A stretch of DNA of 64,000 bases from Roseibium sp. TrichSKD4. Its GTDB lineage: Bacteria; Pseudomonadota; Alphaproteobacteria; Rhizobiales; Stappiaceae. The position numbers and the translations under genes were made by a program. The DNA lies in contig NZ_GL476319.1 of assembly GCF_000148725.1 (NCBI RefSeq), positions 515,772-579,771 on the forward strand. The letters are read 5' to 3'. The notes under the pieces are model-generated. The model had not been told where the DNA came from and did not search any database. It saw only the letters and a list, made by a program, of their open reading frames with translations. The first letter of the stretch is position 1; every line of letters starts with the position of its first letter. This document shows, in pieces, positions 1 through 8,954 of this stretch.

Positions 1-600
1 CGCCGCCGCCCGGCGTTTGACCTTCCTGTAATTCTCTTTCTGGGTTTCGCTCTTGCCCGTCAGCTCGTCCGGCGCGATTTCATCCAGAAAGATCTCCAGC
101 GCCTTGGACACTTTCACCGATGGCTTGGGAGCCGTGCCCAGCAAGGCTTCGGCATCCGATTGCAGCGCCAGCTCCGCCCGCGCTTTCCCTGCCCCCTGCG
201 CCGAACGTCTTTCCAGCGCTTCCAGCCGTTCCAGAACATCGTCCAGCGGCGCTTGGGTCAAAAGGTCATGGGAAGACTTCCAGACAAATCCGAGCGCCAG
301 CGCCCGCTTTTGGGCCGATACATACCGCGCCGTTGCCGGATCAATCGCCGCTCCAACGCCAGCGCCACCCGCACCGCCCACAACACGCGACGACGCAACG
401 CCCATGAGCGAAGCCCAATAAAGCGAATCCGCTTCCTCCATCGCATCCCGCCGCACCCGCGCAACGTCCAGCGATTTTGTCTTGAGAGAGATTTCCAGAG
501 ATGACCGATTGACCAGAGACCGAACGTCCACCGGCACTTGCCGCCGGTAATACCAGGTGCCGGAACGATGGCACTTCAGGAACCGATCCTTGTCACGCAC
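1..600 (-). CDS. Tyrosine recombinase (phage-type integrase), N-terminal part, runs off the window
   Basis: Reading leftward from GTG at 600 gives an uninterrupted frame of about 200 codons that continues past the window edge. The N-terminus contains 'FLKCHRSGTWYYRRQVP' followed by 'SLEISLKTKSLDVARVRRDAMEE'. This matches the short beta-hairpin head (DUF6538-like) of integrases found in proteobacterial genomic islands. The end of the visible part ('APDELTGKSETQKENYRKV') resembles the start of a SAM-like core-binding domain. The catalytic R-H-R-Y domain would lie outside the window and cannot be checked. An AGGAAAACGG Shine-Dalgarno precedes GTG, and an in-frame TAG lies four codons upstream, so the start is firm. 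The gene faces away from the 3' end of tRNA-Leu, the usual layout of an element integrated at a tRNA gene. Confidence 0.8.
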   Translation of the reverse strand, partial: MRDKDRFLKCHRSGTWYYRRQVPVDVRSLVNRSSLEISLKTKSLDVARVRRDAMEEADSLYWASLMGVASSRVVGGAGGAGVGAAIDPATARYVSAQKRALALGFVWKSSHDLLTQAPLDDVLERLEALERRSAQGAGKARAELALQSDAEALLGTAPKPSVKVSKALEIFLDEIAPDELTGKSETQKENYRKVKRRAAA

Positions 601-619
601 CCCGTTTTCCTACACGCAA

Positions 620-654
620 TTGGGGTAAAAACTGGGGTAAATATTGGGGTAAAA
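620..654. repeat. Three tandem direct repeats between integrase and tRNA
   Basis: Three near-identical 11-bp copies of (T/C)TGGGGTAAAA/T start at 620, 632 and 644, exactly 12 bp apart, just upstream of the integrase start. Regularly spaced short repeats beside an integrase and its tRNA target are typical of arm-type integrase or excisionase binding sites. That role is inferred from position only. Confidence 0.6.
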
Positions 655-730
655 TCCGCCAAAACGTCAACGAAAAATTCGTGACATTCCAGATTAACTA
701 ATGATTTCAAATGGATACAATATGGGTAAA

Positions 731-815
731 TGGTGCGGACGACGGGACTCGAACCCGTATGACCGAAGTCGAGGGATTTTAAGTCCCTTGCGTCTACCAG
801 TTTCGCCACGTCCGC
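731..815 (-). tRNA. tRNA-Leu (anticodon UAA)
   Basis: The minus strand folds as a class II tRNA of 85 nt. The acceptor GCGGACG pairs with CGTCCGC, an encoded CCA is at the 3' end (731-733), the anticodon loop is CTTAAAA with anticodon TAA, and the T-loop is GGTTCGAGTCCC. The long variable arm is as expected for leucine. The 3' end faces the integrase at 1-600, so this gene is the probable integration site. It is bounded by the integrase on one side and map on the other. Confidence 0.97.
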
Positions 816-1021
816 TTCGCGCTCTTGCCTAGCTTCTGAAACGACGTTTCGCAAGTTCCTTTGCTTGGTCCAAGTCACTTTCCCGCATCTTTTGCCAAAA
901 GCACTGGAAATCTGAAACCGGGCTTTGTATCTGATAGGGTAAGAAACAACGGCACCCATGTAAGCGGCTTGTCATTTTGGCAGGCTGTGCCCCATCCAGA
1001 ACCAAAGCGCAAAGACAAATC

Positions 1022-1852
1022 ATGGTCTCCTATATTGATGCTGCCGAGGCACCCTTGAAAAACACCGGTCAGGTGCGCCTGTACGGTCCGGAAGATTTTG
1101 AGGCCATGGAACGCGCCTGTCAGTTGACGGCAAAGTGTCTGGATCTGGTCTCAAACATGGTCGAGCCGGGCGTAACAACCAAGGCGATTGATGATTTCGT
1201 CTTTGAATACGGCATGGACCATGGCGCGGTGCCGGCGACGCTGAACTATCGCGGTTATACCAAATCGTCCTGCACCTCGATCAACCACGTTGTCTGCCAT
1301 GGCATTCCGAACGAAAAGCCCCTGCGTGAGGGCGATATCATCAATGTGGATGTAACGTTGATTCTAGACGGCTGGCACGGCGATTCCAGCCGGATGTACC
1401 CGGTCGGGCAAATCAAGCGCGCAGCTGAACGGCTGATTGATGTCACTTACGAATCTCTCATGCGCGGAATTGCTGCGGCAAAACCTGGCAACACAACAGG
1501 CGACATTGGCGCGGCTATTCAAGCCTATGTGGAAGCTGAACGCTGCTCGGTTGTCCGGGATTTTTGCGGACACGGTCTCGGGCTTTTGTTCCACGACACG
1601 CCCAACATTCTGCACTATGGCCGCCCCGGGGAAGGCGTTGAGCTAAAGCCCGGCATGATTTTCACCATCGAACCGATGGTCAATTTAGGTCGCCCACATG
1701 TGAAGGTCCTGAATGACGGCTGGACCGCTGTGACCCGAGATCGTTCATTGTCAGCGCAATTTGAACATTCCATCGGCATCACGCCGGATGGCTGTCAGAT
1801 ATTCACCACCTCGCCGGGTGGCCTTCATAAACCCGGCTTCGACAACGTCTAA
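1022..1852 (+). CDS. map: Methionine aminopeptidase, type I
   Basis: Removes the initiator methionine from nascent proteins in the cytoplasm. The 276-residue product has the complete type I metal site: D110 and D121 (in 'NVDVTLILDGWHGDSS'), H184 ('CGHGLG'), E217 ('TIEPMV') and E248 ('QFEHSIG'), with the substrate-side H93 in 'VCHGIP'. Length is slightly above the usual 250-265. ATG at 1022 is preferred over an in-frame ATG at 977, because the family homology begins soon after it and the 977-1021 stretch looks non-coding. radC follows 9 nt downstream in the same direction, an order common in alphaproteobacteria. Confidence 0.95.
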   Translation: MVSYIDAAEAPLKNTGQVRLYGPEDFEAMERACQLTAKCLDLVSNMVEPGVTTKAIDDFVFEYGMDHGAVPATLNYRGYTKSSCTSINHVVCHGIPNEKPLREGDIINVDVTLILDGWHGDSSRMYPVGQIKRAAERLIDVTYESLMRGIAAAKPGNTTGDIGAAIQAYVEAERCSVVRDFCGHGLGLLFHDTPNILHYGRPGEGVELKPGMIFTIEPMVNLGRPHVKVLNDGWTAVTRDRSLSAQFEHSIGITPDGCQIFTTSPGGLHKPGFDNV

Positions 1853-1861
1853 CGGAGTTCC

Positions 1862-2575
1862 ATGACAGGCCAGCTTCCCGGTTTTCAAGAAAGCACAGTA
1901 AAACCCAACGACCTGGCCGGTCACAGAGAACGATTGCGAGAACGGTTTAGATTGGGGGGCGAACCTGCCTTGCCCGACTATGAGCTGCTTGAACTGCTGC
2001 TGTTTTCCGCCCTGCCCCGCCGCGACACCAAAAAAGTTGCCAAAGCCCTATTGGCGAAGTTTGGCTCATTTTCGGCTGTTTTGAGCGCGCCAAGAGCCCG
2101 ACTGAAAGAAGTCAGCGGCATTGGCGACGTCGCCGTCGATACACTTCACGCCATTCATGCTGCGGTCATTCGCGCCAATCGGGAAGACATACGGGATCGC
2201 CCACTGCTCGACAGTTGGTCAAAGGTGATTGCGCATGTTCAAAACGCCATGGGGCATTTGACGATCGAGCAATTTCGCATCCTGTTTCTGGACAAGAAAA
2301 ACGGCCTGATTGCCGATGAAGTTCAGCAGGAAGGCACGGTTGATCACACACCGGTGTATCCACGGGAAGTGATCCGCCGCGCACTGGAGCTCCAATCCAC
2401 AGCGCTGGTGCTGATCCATAATCACCCCTCTGGCGACCCGACCCCCTCGCGCGCAGACATTCAAATGACCCGACAACTGGTAGAAATTGCCAAACCATTG
2501 GGAATTGAGATCCACGACCACATCATCGTGGCGCGCGGTGCTCATGTCAGTTTTCGGGGTATGCAACTTATGTGA
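1862..2575 (+). CDS. radC: RadC family JAB/MPN domain protein
   Basis: The 237-residue protein has an N-terminal helix-hairpin-helix-like UPF0758 region ('LLFSALPRRDTKKVAKALL', 'VSGIGDVAVDTL') and a C-terminal JAB/MPN domain. The JAMM zinc signature is complete: H186-x-H188 in 'IHNHPSGDPTPS' and D199 in 'RADI'. RadC was named from a DNA-repair phenotype later attributed to recG, so its biochemical role is unresolved. ATG at 1862 follows CGGAG and lies 9 nt after map, so the two genes are probably co-transcribed. An AT-rich gap of about 140 bp follows. Confidence 0.93.
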   Translation: MTGQLPGFQESTVKPNDLAGHRERLRERFRLGGEPALPDYELLELLLFSALPRRDTKKVAKALLAKFGSFSAVLSAPRARLKEVSGIGDVAVDTLHAIHAAVIRANREDIRDRPLLDSWSKVIAHVQNAMGHLTIEQFRILFLDKKNGLIADEVQQEGTVDHTPVYPREVIRRALELQSTALVLIHNHPSGDPTPSRADIQMTRQLVEIAKPLGIEIHDHIIVARGAHVSFRGMQLM

Positions 2576-2715
2576 TATTATTTCAATGTATAAAATTTAT
2601 AAGAGAATAACTCATTGCTAAACCTGAGAAAATCAAATCATTAACCAACCTTATCCGGCTTTCTTTAATACGTTTATGTGACCCTTTCTTCGATTGAATT
2701 GAGGGTTTGGTTAGT

Positions 2716-4992
2716 ATGAAAACACAAGCGGGGCGCGCGGGAGGCCAAATAGCCAACGCGATCATCGTGCCCATGTTTGCTGTCATTATTGTTTCGCTGT
2801 TCAGCGTTTTCGGCTTGCTGGCTTGGTCGTCCAGCCTGTCCGATAAGGCTGCCGAGCAGAGCGAACGCCAACTCCTGATCGGCGCGACGGAACTGAAGCT
2901 TGAACAAATGGGCAAGCAACAGATCGGCACCGTCATCTGGGACAAAGCCTATTATAAAACCGCAGGCCCTTTCCTTGATGAAGCCTGGATTGTTGACAAC
3001 CTGGCCAAATGGCAATTGCAGAACCACGGCTTCACCAAGATGGCGCTGATTGGACGAAACAGGGAAACCACTTTCTCCTATTCGTCCGATAACAAGAACC
3101 TATGGCTAACCGACGACGTTGAAAGCCAAGTCCACGGGCTCATAGCGAAGGTTCGCGCCCGGTTCATCAACGCTTTTGAGCGCACGGACACCGGGCTATT
3201 TCGTTTCAAACCAGATTATCGGATCAATGAGCGTTCGATTTTTGAAAATGGCCTCGCGGTCATTGATGACCAGCTATATATGATCAGCGCTTCGGCCATT
3301 GCGCCAGAAACACAGATTATTTCTGTTGCAAAGCGCGCACCGGTCGTCCTTGTGAACGCCCGCCCCGTAAATAAGGGCGTTCTGGAAATCTTCACCAAAA
3401 TCTCTGGTCTGACAGGGCTCAAAATATCAACCGAGGAAAACGCATACACACGCAGTCCGGCTCATATCGACCTGAAAGCTCCAAATGGAAAGAAAATCGC
3501 CGAACTGCACTGGCAGGTAAATACACCCGGGACGTCAATGCTGAACCGTGTTTTGCCAATTTTTGCGATCCTCGCGATTGCAGTTTTGGGGCTAACACTT
3601 GGCATCATCGACTTCACCCGCCACGCCACGAAACGTATGGCAAAGAGTGAGGCAAATGCTGTTCATGCAGCTTCCCACGACGCCCTCTCGGGTCTCCCGA
3701 ACCGGGAGAACTTCCGAAATCGATTAACCTGTGCACTGGTTGAAAAACGTGCCCGTAACATCAGCACGGCTGTTGTTTATATAGATTTGGACCGGTTCAA
3801 GGATATCAATGACACCTTGGGCCATGCTGCCGGCGATGAGGTCATTCGAACCGTATCTACACGCGTCCAGCCGATCATCGCGGACAAAGGGATGATGGCC
3901 CGCATCAGCGGCGACGAGTTCGCATTGCTATTGCCAGAGGCGCATGGGCGTGAATGGATCGAACACGTTCTCAAACAAGTTCAAGACTGCCTCGCACGCC
4001 CAGTGAAAATCGGGTCAACAGAGCTGCACATTGGCCTATCTATGGGGATTGCTGTGGCTCCGCAAGACGGCACAATCGCCGGTGATCTATTGCGAAAAGC
4101 CGATATTGCCCTCTATGAAGCCAAAAACGAGGGCCGTGGTCGGTGGGCATTTTTCCATGCAGCCATGGAAGAGGATGTTCGCACCCGCGATCAGATGTCG
4201 CGTGATCTTCGCAAAGCGCTAGAGAATGACGAACTCCAAATCGCCTATCAGCCGCAATGTTGCGCAATCGATCGTGAGATTGTCGCTGTGGAATCTCTCG
4301 TGCGTTGGCTGCCAATTAATGGCAAACCGGTCCCCCCGTCAGTCTTTATTCCCGTTGCCGAGGAAACAGGTCTGATCAACGACATTGGCCTGTGGGTACT
4401 AAACAGGGCTTGTAAGGACGCCGCAAAATGGCCAGATCTGATTGTCTCGGTCAACGTCTCACCAACCCAGTTCAAACATCCACGCTTTGCCGAAAAACTG
4501 GTCCAAACGCTGGAAAAGAATAATTTCCCGCCAAGCCGACTGGAAATTGAAGTCACGGAATCAGTGTTCCTTGGAAGCGACAAGGTCAATCTGGAAACCC
4601 TTCAGCGCTTGAAGGAACTGGGGGTCAAGATTGCCCTGGACGACTTTGGCTCAGGCTATTCCAGCCTCAGTTACCTGCGCCGGTTTCCGTTCGACACGCT
4701 CAAGATTGATCGGGATTTCACCAGTTCCATCAATGATGGCAAAGAGGCACGCGATATCCTCGCAATCATGATCCAGCTCGGTTACGCGCTTGGCATGTCT
4801 ATAGTGGCAGAGGGGATTGAAGACGAAGGGCAATTCCAGTTTCTTCAAGGGCTTGGCTGTCATCGCATGCAAGGCTACCACTTGGCAAAGCCTTTGGCAG
4901 CAGATGATCTCAGCGAGTTTCTGGACGATTACGAAATGCAACGTGTTATGGAAGCACCTGAACCGGATCAGCCTCCGCGCCAATTCGCATGA
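2716..4992 (+). CDS. Membrane GGDEF-EAL protein with CHASE4-type periplasmic sensor
   Basis: A 758-residue cyclic-di-GMP signalling protein. A transmembrane helix at about 14-38 and another at about 277-300 flank a periplasmic region that resembles CHASE4. A GGDEF domain (about 315-480) and an EAL domain (about 500-740) follow. The GGDEF signature is S398-GDEF, with the first glycine replaced by serine. The EAL signature reads E526-S-L. EAL metal and catalytic positions appear kept: E615 ('VTESVF'), D642-D643 ('DDFGSGYSS') and K663 ('LKIDRDF'). Phosphodiesterase activity is therefore plausible, and cyclase activity uncertain. ATG at 2716 has GAGGG about 10 nt upstream; the TTG at 2707 is too close to it. 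It stands alone, converging with meaB. Confidence 0.9.
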   Translation: MKTQAGRAGGQIANAIIVPMFAVIIVSLFSVFGLLAWSSSLSDKAAEQSERQLLIGATELKLEQMGKQQIGTVIWDKAYYKTAGPFLDEAWIVDNLAKWQLQNHGFTKMALIGRNRETTFSYSSDNKNLWLTDDVESQVHGLIAKVRARFINAFERTDTGLFRFKPDYRINERSIFENGLAVIDDQLYMISASAIAPETQIISVAKRAPVVLVNARPVNKGVLEIFTKISGLTGLKISTEENAYTRSPAHIDLKAPNGKKIAELHWQVNTPGTSMLNRVLPIFAILAIAVLGLTLGIIDFTRHATKRMAKSEANAVHAASHDALSGLPNRENFRNRLTCALVEKRARNISTAVVYIDLDRFKDINDTLGHAAGDEVIRTVSTRVQPIIADKGMMARISGDEFALLLPEAHGREWIEHVLKQVQDCLARPVKIGSTELHIGLSMGIAVAPQDGTIAGDLLRKADIALYEAKNEGRGRWAFFHAAMEEDVRTRDQMSRDLRKALENDELQIAYQPQCCAIDREIVAVESLVRWLPINGKPVPPSVFIPVAEETGLINDIGLWVLNRACKDAAKWPDLIVSVNVSPTQFKHPRFAEKLVQTLEKNNFPPSRLEIEVTESVFLGSDKVNLETLQRLKELGVKIALDDFGSGYSSLSYLRRFPFDTLKIDRDFTSSINDGKEARDILAIMIQLGYALGMSIVAEGIEDEGQFQFLQGLGCHRMQGYHLAKPLAADDLSEFLDDYEMQRVMEAPEPDQPPRQFA

Positions 4993-5009
4993 GGTTCGCA
5001 CCCCTCGCC

Positions 5010-5960
5010 TCAGTTTCTCATAAGACGGCCTGTCAGCTCATCGGAAACAATATTAAAGGTCTTAAAAGGCTCAGTTCTGGGGCTATTTACGTCAGCTGAC
5101 AGCCCCTCAAGAACTTTGAGACCCATCTGGCCAAAACCAACGCGCACCATGTCCTCAAGCCAACTTTCATGCTGCGAAAGACGTTGTTCAGTCAGTCGGT
5201 TACCTGAATTGAGAAACTCCTGATGCTCGGTAACGTGACCCAAGAGATCGTCGATTCTTTCACCATCGCGCGCGGACAATTCGCACACAGGAACACGCCA
5301 ACTGTCCGTCCTGCCGCGAAACAGGCTCAACGCACCGGCAACATCGGATGCAGCCCGGCGAGCCACCTGCCCCATGTCAGACTTGGTGACAGCTACCAGA
5401 TCCGGAAGCTCCATAACGCCGGCCTTCATGAACTGAAGACTGTCCCCGGAGCCCGGCTGAATGCATAGCACGACGGTATCCACCGCCTGCGCAAGATCGC
5501 TCTCCGATTGCCCGATCCCGACCGACTCCACAATCACGCGATCACTGACCGCCCTCAGAACCGCTATTGCCGCCATCGCGTGATCTGAAAGCCCGCCAAG
5601 CCGGTCTCTCGCGGCCATGGAGCGAACAAAGACGCCCATATCATCCGGGTTGGTTTGAAAACGGGTTCGATCACCCAGCAATGCTCCGCCGGTGAAACGC
5701 GAAGACGGGTCAATCGCGAGAACGCAAACCCGCTCCCCCTTGCTGCGATAAGAGCGGATCAAGGCATCAATCAGCGTAGACTTGCCAACACCCGGTGGTC
5801 CAGTCAGTCCAAGAACATGTGCCTGAGCATGACCTGCCGCATGATCGAGAAAAGTTGCAAGGTCTGCGGTTCCCCACTCAGTTTCAATCCGAGTCAGGAT
5901 GCGCGAAAGCGCCCGTTTGCCGCCTGATCGAATGTCCTCAAGGCTCGGAAACGCTGTCAC
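5010..5960 (-). CDS. meaB: MeaB/ArgK-type G3E GTPase, methylmalonyl-CoA mutase chaperone
   Basis: P-loop GTPase that in characterised members loads and protects cobalamin-dependent acyl-CoA mutases. The 316-residue product has Walker A 'GPPGVGKST' at about 54-62, the family stretch 'AIDPSSRFTGGALLGDRTR', 'SVGIGQSE' and the base-recognition 'TKSD'. GTG at 5960 is chosen because it follows a strong GGGAAGG and lies 22 nt after the ppdK stop. An upstream ATG at 6056 would overlap ppdK by 73 bp. Its usual partner, a mutase gene, is not in the window. Co-transcription with ppdK is likely from the spacing; whether that is functional is unknown. Confidence 0.9.
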   Translation of the reverse strand: MTAFPSLEDIRSGGKRALSRILTRIETEWGTADLATFLDHAAGHAQAHVLGLTGPPGVGKSTLIDALIRSYRSKGERVCVLAIDPSSRFTGGALLGDRTRFQTNPDDMGVFVRSMAARDRLGGLSDHAMAAIAVLRAVSDRVIVESVGIGQSESDLAQAVDTVVLCIQPGSGDSLQFMKAGVMELPDLVAVTKSDMGQVARRAASDVAGALSLFRGRTDSWRVPVCELSARDGERIDDLLGHVTEHQEFLNSGNRLTEQRLSQHESWLEDMVRVGFGQMGLKVLEGLSADVNSPRTEPFKTFNIVSDELTGRLMRN

Positions 5961-5983
5961 AAGCTTCCCTTCCCGCTCAGAAC

Positions 5984-8653
5984 TCAGCCGCGTGATTTGC
6001 GAAGCGTCGCCTGTGCTGCTGCCAAGCGGGCAATCGGCACACGGAAAGGCGAACAAGACACGTAGTCCAGATCGACACTTTCACAGAAGTGGATAGATGA
6101 CGGGTCGCCGCCATGCTCCCCGCAAATGCCGAGCTTGATATCAGGCCGTGTGGACCGTCCGCGTTCAGCCCCGATCTTGACCAACTCACCTACGCCGTCC
6201 TGATCAAGAGAGACAAACGGATCTTGTTCGATCAAACCTTTGGCTTGATAGGTCCCGAGGAAAGAGGCCGCATCATCGCGCGAGATGCCAAAGGTTGTTT
6301 GCGTAAGATCATTGGTTCCAAAAGAGAAAAACTCTGCTGACTTGGCGATTTCCGCACCTTGCAGGGCTGCACGCGGCAGCTCGACCATTGTGCCAACCTG
6401 ATATTCGATCGTGGTGCCGGTTTCTGTTGCAACAGCTTCGGCCATGGCTTCAATCCGGGAGCGAACCAGATCCAGCTCGCCTTTGAGACCAACCAAAGGC
6501 ACCATGATTTCAGGAACAACAGGCGCGCCAGTGATCTTGGCCGCCTCCACTGCAGCTTCAAAGATCGCCCTCGCCTGCATTTCCGCGATTTCCGGATAGG
6601 AAACGAGAAGTCGGCACCCGCGATGGCCCAGCATGGGGTTGAATTCCTCAAGCTCCAACGACCGTTCACAGAGCTTTTGCGCATCCACGCCCATGGCTTT
6701 CGCGACATCAGCCAGTTCTTCATCCGTTTTCGGCAAGAACTCATGGAGCGGCGGGTCCAAAAGACGGATTGTGACCGGCAAACCCTTCATGATTTCAAAG
6801 ATTTCAGTGAAATCCTTCCGTTGCATTGGAAGAAGTTTCGAAAGGGCTGCGCGGCGGCCATTCTCCGTTTCGGCAAGGATCATTTCACGGACAGCAACAA
6901 TCCGCTCGCCTTCAAAGAACATATGTTCGGTCCGACATAGACCGATGCCTTCCGCACCAAACTCACGAGCAACACGCGCATCGGCAGGTGTTTCCGCATT
7001 GGTGCGAACCTTCATGCGGCGGACCCTGTCAGCCCAACCCATCAAGGTGCCAAAATCACCAGATAGTGTTGGCTGCAACATGGCGACCTGACCGGAAAGG
7101 ACCTGCCCAGTTGCGCCGTCTATCGTGATGATATCGCCCTTTTTCAAGGTGCGACCAGCAGCAGAAACAGTCCCGTTTCGATAGTCAATGCGAAGCATAC
7201 CGGCACCCGACACGCACGGTTTACCCATGCCGCGCGCCACCACTGCAGCATGGGAAGTCATGCCGCCGCGGCTCGTCAAAATGCCTTCCGCCGCATGCAT
7301 TCCATGAATGTCTTCCGGACTGGTTTCAACGCGCACCAGAATAACAGGACGTCCAGAAGCCTTCGCCTCTTCAGCCTCATCAGACGTAAAGACGATTGCG
7401 CCGGAAGCAGCCCCTGGAGACGCGGGCAGACCAGTTGCAACAATGTCGCGTTCGGCTTTCGGGTCGATGGTCGGGTGAAGCAACTGGTCCAAAGCACCTG
7501 GCTCAACACGCCCCACAGCTTCATCTTCGTTGATCAAACCTTCCGCAGCCATATCAACGGCAATCTTAAGTGCCGCTTTTGCGGTCCGCTTTCCAGAGCG
7601 CGTTTGCAACATCCAAAGTTTGCCCTGCTCGATGGTGAACTCCAGATCCTGCATGTCGCGGTAGTGCTCTTCCAGCTTGTCGCAATAGGTCTGGAACTCC
7701 GCAAACGCTTCCGGCATCAGCGCTTCAAGAGAGGCCTTGCTGGACCCTGCTTCCTTTCGTGCTTTTTCGGTAATGTCCTGCGGCGTGCGGATACCGGCCA
7801 CAACATCCTCGCCCTGGGCATTTACGAGGAACTCGCCATAAAGAGCCTTTTCTCCAGTCGATGGATTTCGGGTAAAGGCAACGCCGGTGGCTGACGTTTC
7901 ACCCATGTTGCCAAAGACCATGGCCTGAACGTTGACCGCAGTGCCCCAGTCGCCCGGAATTTCATGGAGGCGGCGGTAGGTCTTCGCGCGCGGGGTCTCC
8001 CAAGACCCGAAGACAGCGCCAATTGCGCCCCAAAGCTGCTCGTGCGGATCCTGCGGGAACGGACGTTCAAGCGAGCGCTCGACGATTGCCTTGAATTCCT
8101 CGATGATCTTGATCCAGTCATCAGCGGTGATTTCCGTATCAAGCGACAGTTCGTTCTTGTCCTTGTGATCCTCAAGAACCTCTTCAAACTCGTGATGGCC
8201 CACGCCGAGAACAACATCGGCATACATCTGAATGAACCGGCGGTAACTGTCATAGGCAAAGCGCATGTCGCCGGAAGAGGCGCCAATGGCCTTGACCGTT
8301 TCGTCGTTCAAGCCGAGGTTCAAAACCGTATCCATCATGCCCGGCATAGACACGCGTGCACCGGAGCGAACGGAAACCAGCAAAGGCTTATCACCGTCGC
8401 CAAACTTGCGGCCGGTTGCCTGACCAACGGTCTCAAGCGCAGCATTCACCTGCGCTTTCAGCTCATCGGGATAGGTTTCTCCGTTTGCGTAATACCATGT
8501 GCAGACTTCGGTGGTGATGGTGAAACCGGGCGGTACAGGCAGGCCGAGACTACTCATCTCGGCAAGGTTGGCCCCTTTGCCTCCCAGAAAGTTCTTCATG
8601 TCTGCAGCACCTTCTGCAGACCCATTACCGAAATTCAAGACCCACTTGGTCAT
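5984..8653 (-). CDS. ppdK: Pyruvate, phosphate dikinase
   Basis: Interconverts pyruvate + ATP + Pi and phosphoenolpyruvate + AMP + PPi, a C3/C4 anaplerotic or gluconeogenic step. The 889-residue protein has the N-terminal nucleotide-binding domain ('NFLGGKGANLAEM', 'SVRSGARVSMPGMMDTVLN'). The swivelling phosphohistidine domain follows ('GGMTSHAAVVARGMGKPCVSG', His in TSHAA). The PEP-utilising TIM barrel closes it ('GLCRTEHMF', C-terminal 'GICGEHGGDP' with the catalytic Cys). Length matches the family. ATG at 8653 follows GGGGGAGTAGGA; a longer in-frame reading to 9133 has no homology-like sequence. It is divergent from the TPR gene at 8955. Confidence 0.97.
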   Translation of the reverse strand: MTKWVLNFGNGSAEGAADMKNFLGGKGANLAEMSSLGLPVPPGFTITTEVCTWYYANGETYPDELKAQVNAALETVGQATGRKFGDGDKPLLVSVRSGARVSMPGMMDTVLNLGLNDETVKAIGASSGDMRFAYDSYRRFIQMYADVVLGVGHHEFEEVLEDHKDKNELSLDTEITADDWIKIIEEFKAIVERSLERPFPQDPHEQLWGAIGAVFGSWETPRAKTYRRLHEIPGDWGTAVNVQAMVFGNMGETSATGVAFTRNPSTGEKALYGEFLVNAQGEDVVAGIRTPQDITEKARKEAGSSKASLEALMPEAFAEFQTYCDKLEEHYRDMQDLEFTIEQGKLWMLQTRSGKRTAKAALKIAVDMAAEGLINEDEAVGRVEPGALDQLLHPTIDPKAERDIVATGLPASPGAASGAIVFTSDEAEEAKASGRPVILVRVETSPEDIHGMHAAEGILTSRGGMTSHAAVVARGMGKPCVSGAGMLRIDYRNGTVSAAGRTLKKGDIITIDGATGQVLSGQVAMLQPTLSGDFGTLMGWADRVRRMKVRTNAETPADARVAREFGAEGIGLCRTEHMFFEGERIVAVREMILAETENGRRAALSKLLPMQRKDFTEIFEIMKGLPVTIRLLDPPLHEFLPKTDEELADVAKAMGVDAQKLCERSLELEEFNPMLGHRGCRLLVSYPEIAEMQARAIFEAAVEAAKITGAPVVPEIMVPLVGLKGELDLVRSRIEAMAEAVATETGTTIEYQVGTMVELPRAALQGAEIAKSAEFFSFGTNDLTQTTFGISRDDAASFLGTYQAKGLIEQDPFVSLDQDGVGELVKIGAERGRSTRPDIKLGICGEHGGDPSSIHFCESVDLDYVSCSPFRVPIARLAAAQATLRKSRG

Positions 8654-8954
8654 TCCTACTCCCCCTGTCGTGCTCGTGAACTGGCAGCGAGCCGAAATAT
8701 TGCACTGCACATTCCTGCTATGGGAGACGAGGAGCCGCAAGGCCTTTTTTCGTCGAATACCGGTTTCGTGACAAATATGCGACAAGGTGCCCATTCTGCA
8801 TATGCACGCCCTGCAAGAAGATTCGGCCAGATTGTTTTGATTTTTAACTGAAAACTCAGCCAGTTCTCGCTGGAGAACTTGCCCGACCGCCTTATTGAAG
8901 CCATTGTCCGTAAGACATAGTGATAAAAAGCCCCGTTCCTTCCTGAGAGGTGTC
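8654..8954. promoter_or_regulatory. Divergent intergenic region with inverted repeat at 8862-8879
   Basis: This 301-bp region separates ppdK (minus) from the TPR gene (plus) and must hold both promoters. A perfect 7-bp inverted repeat, AGTTCTC-(4)-GAGAACT, occupies 8862-8879. It could be an operator or an RNA hairpin in the leader of the plus-strand gene. I see no convincing gene here. Confidence 0.4.

Noticed and set aside
576-959. 127-codon minus-strand reading containing 'VAKLVDARDLKSLDFGHTGSSPVVRT'
   Set aside because: This is the well-known spurious translation of tRNA-Leu and its flanks.
5961-6056. Longer start for meaB
   Set aside because: Would overlap ppdK by 73 bp; GTG 5960 has an excellent Shine-Dalgarno.
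7964-8851. 295-codon plus-strand reading across the ppdK start
   Set aside because: Antisense to ppdK with no family pattern.
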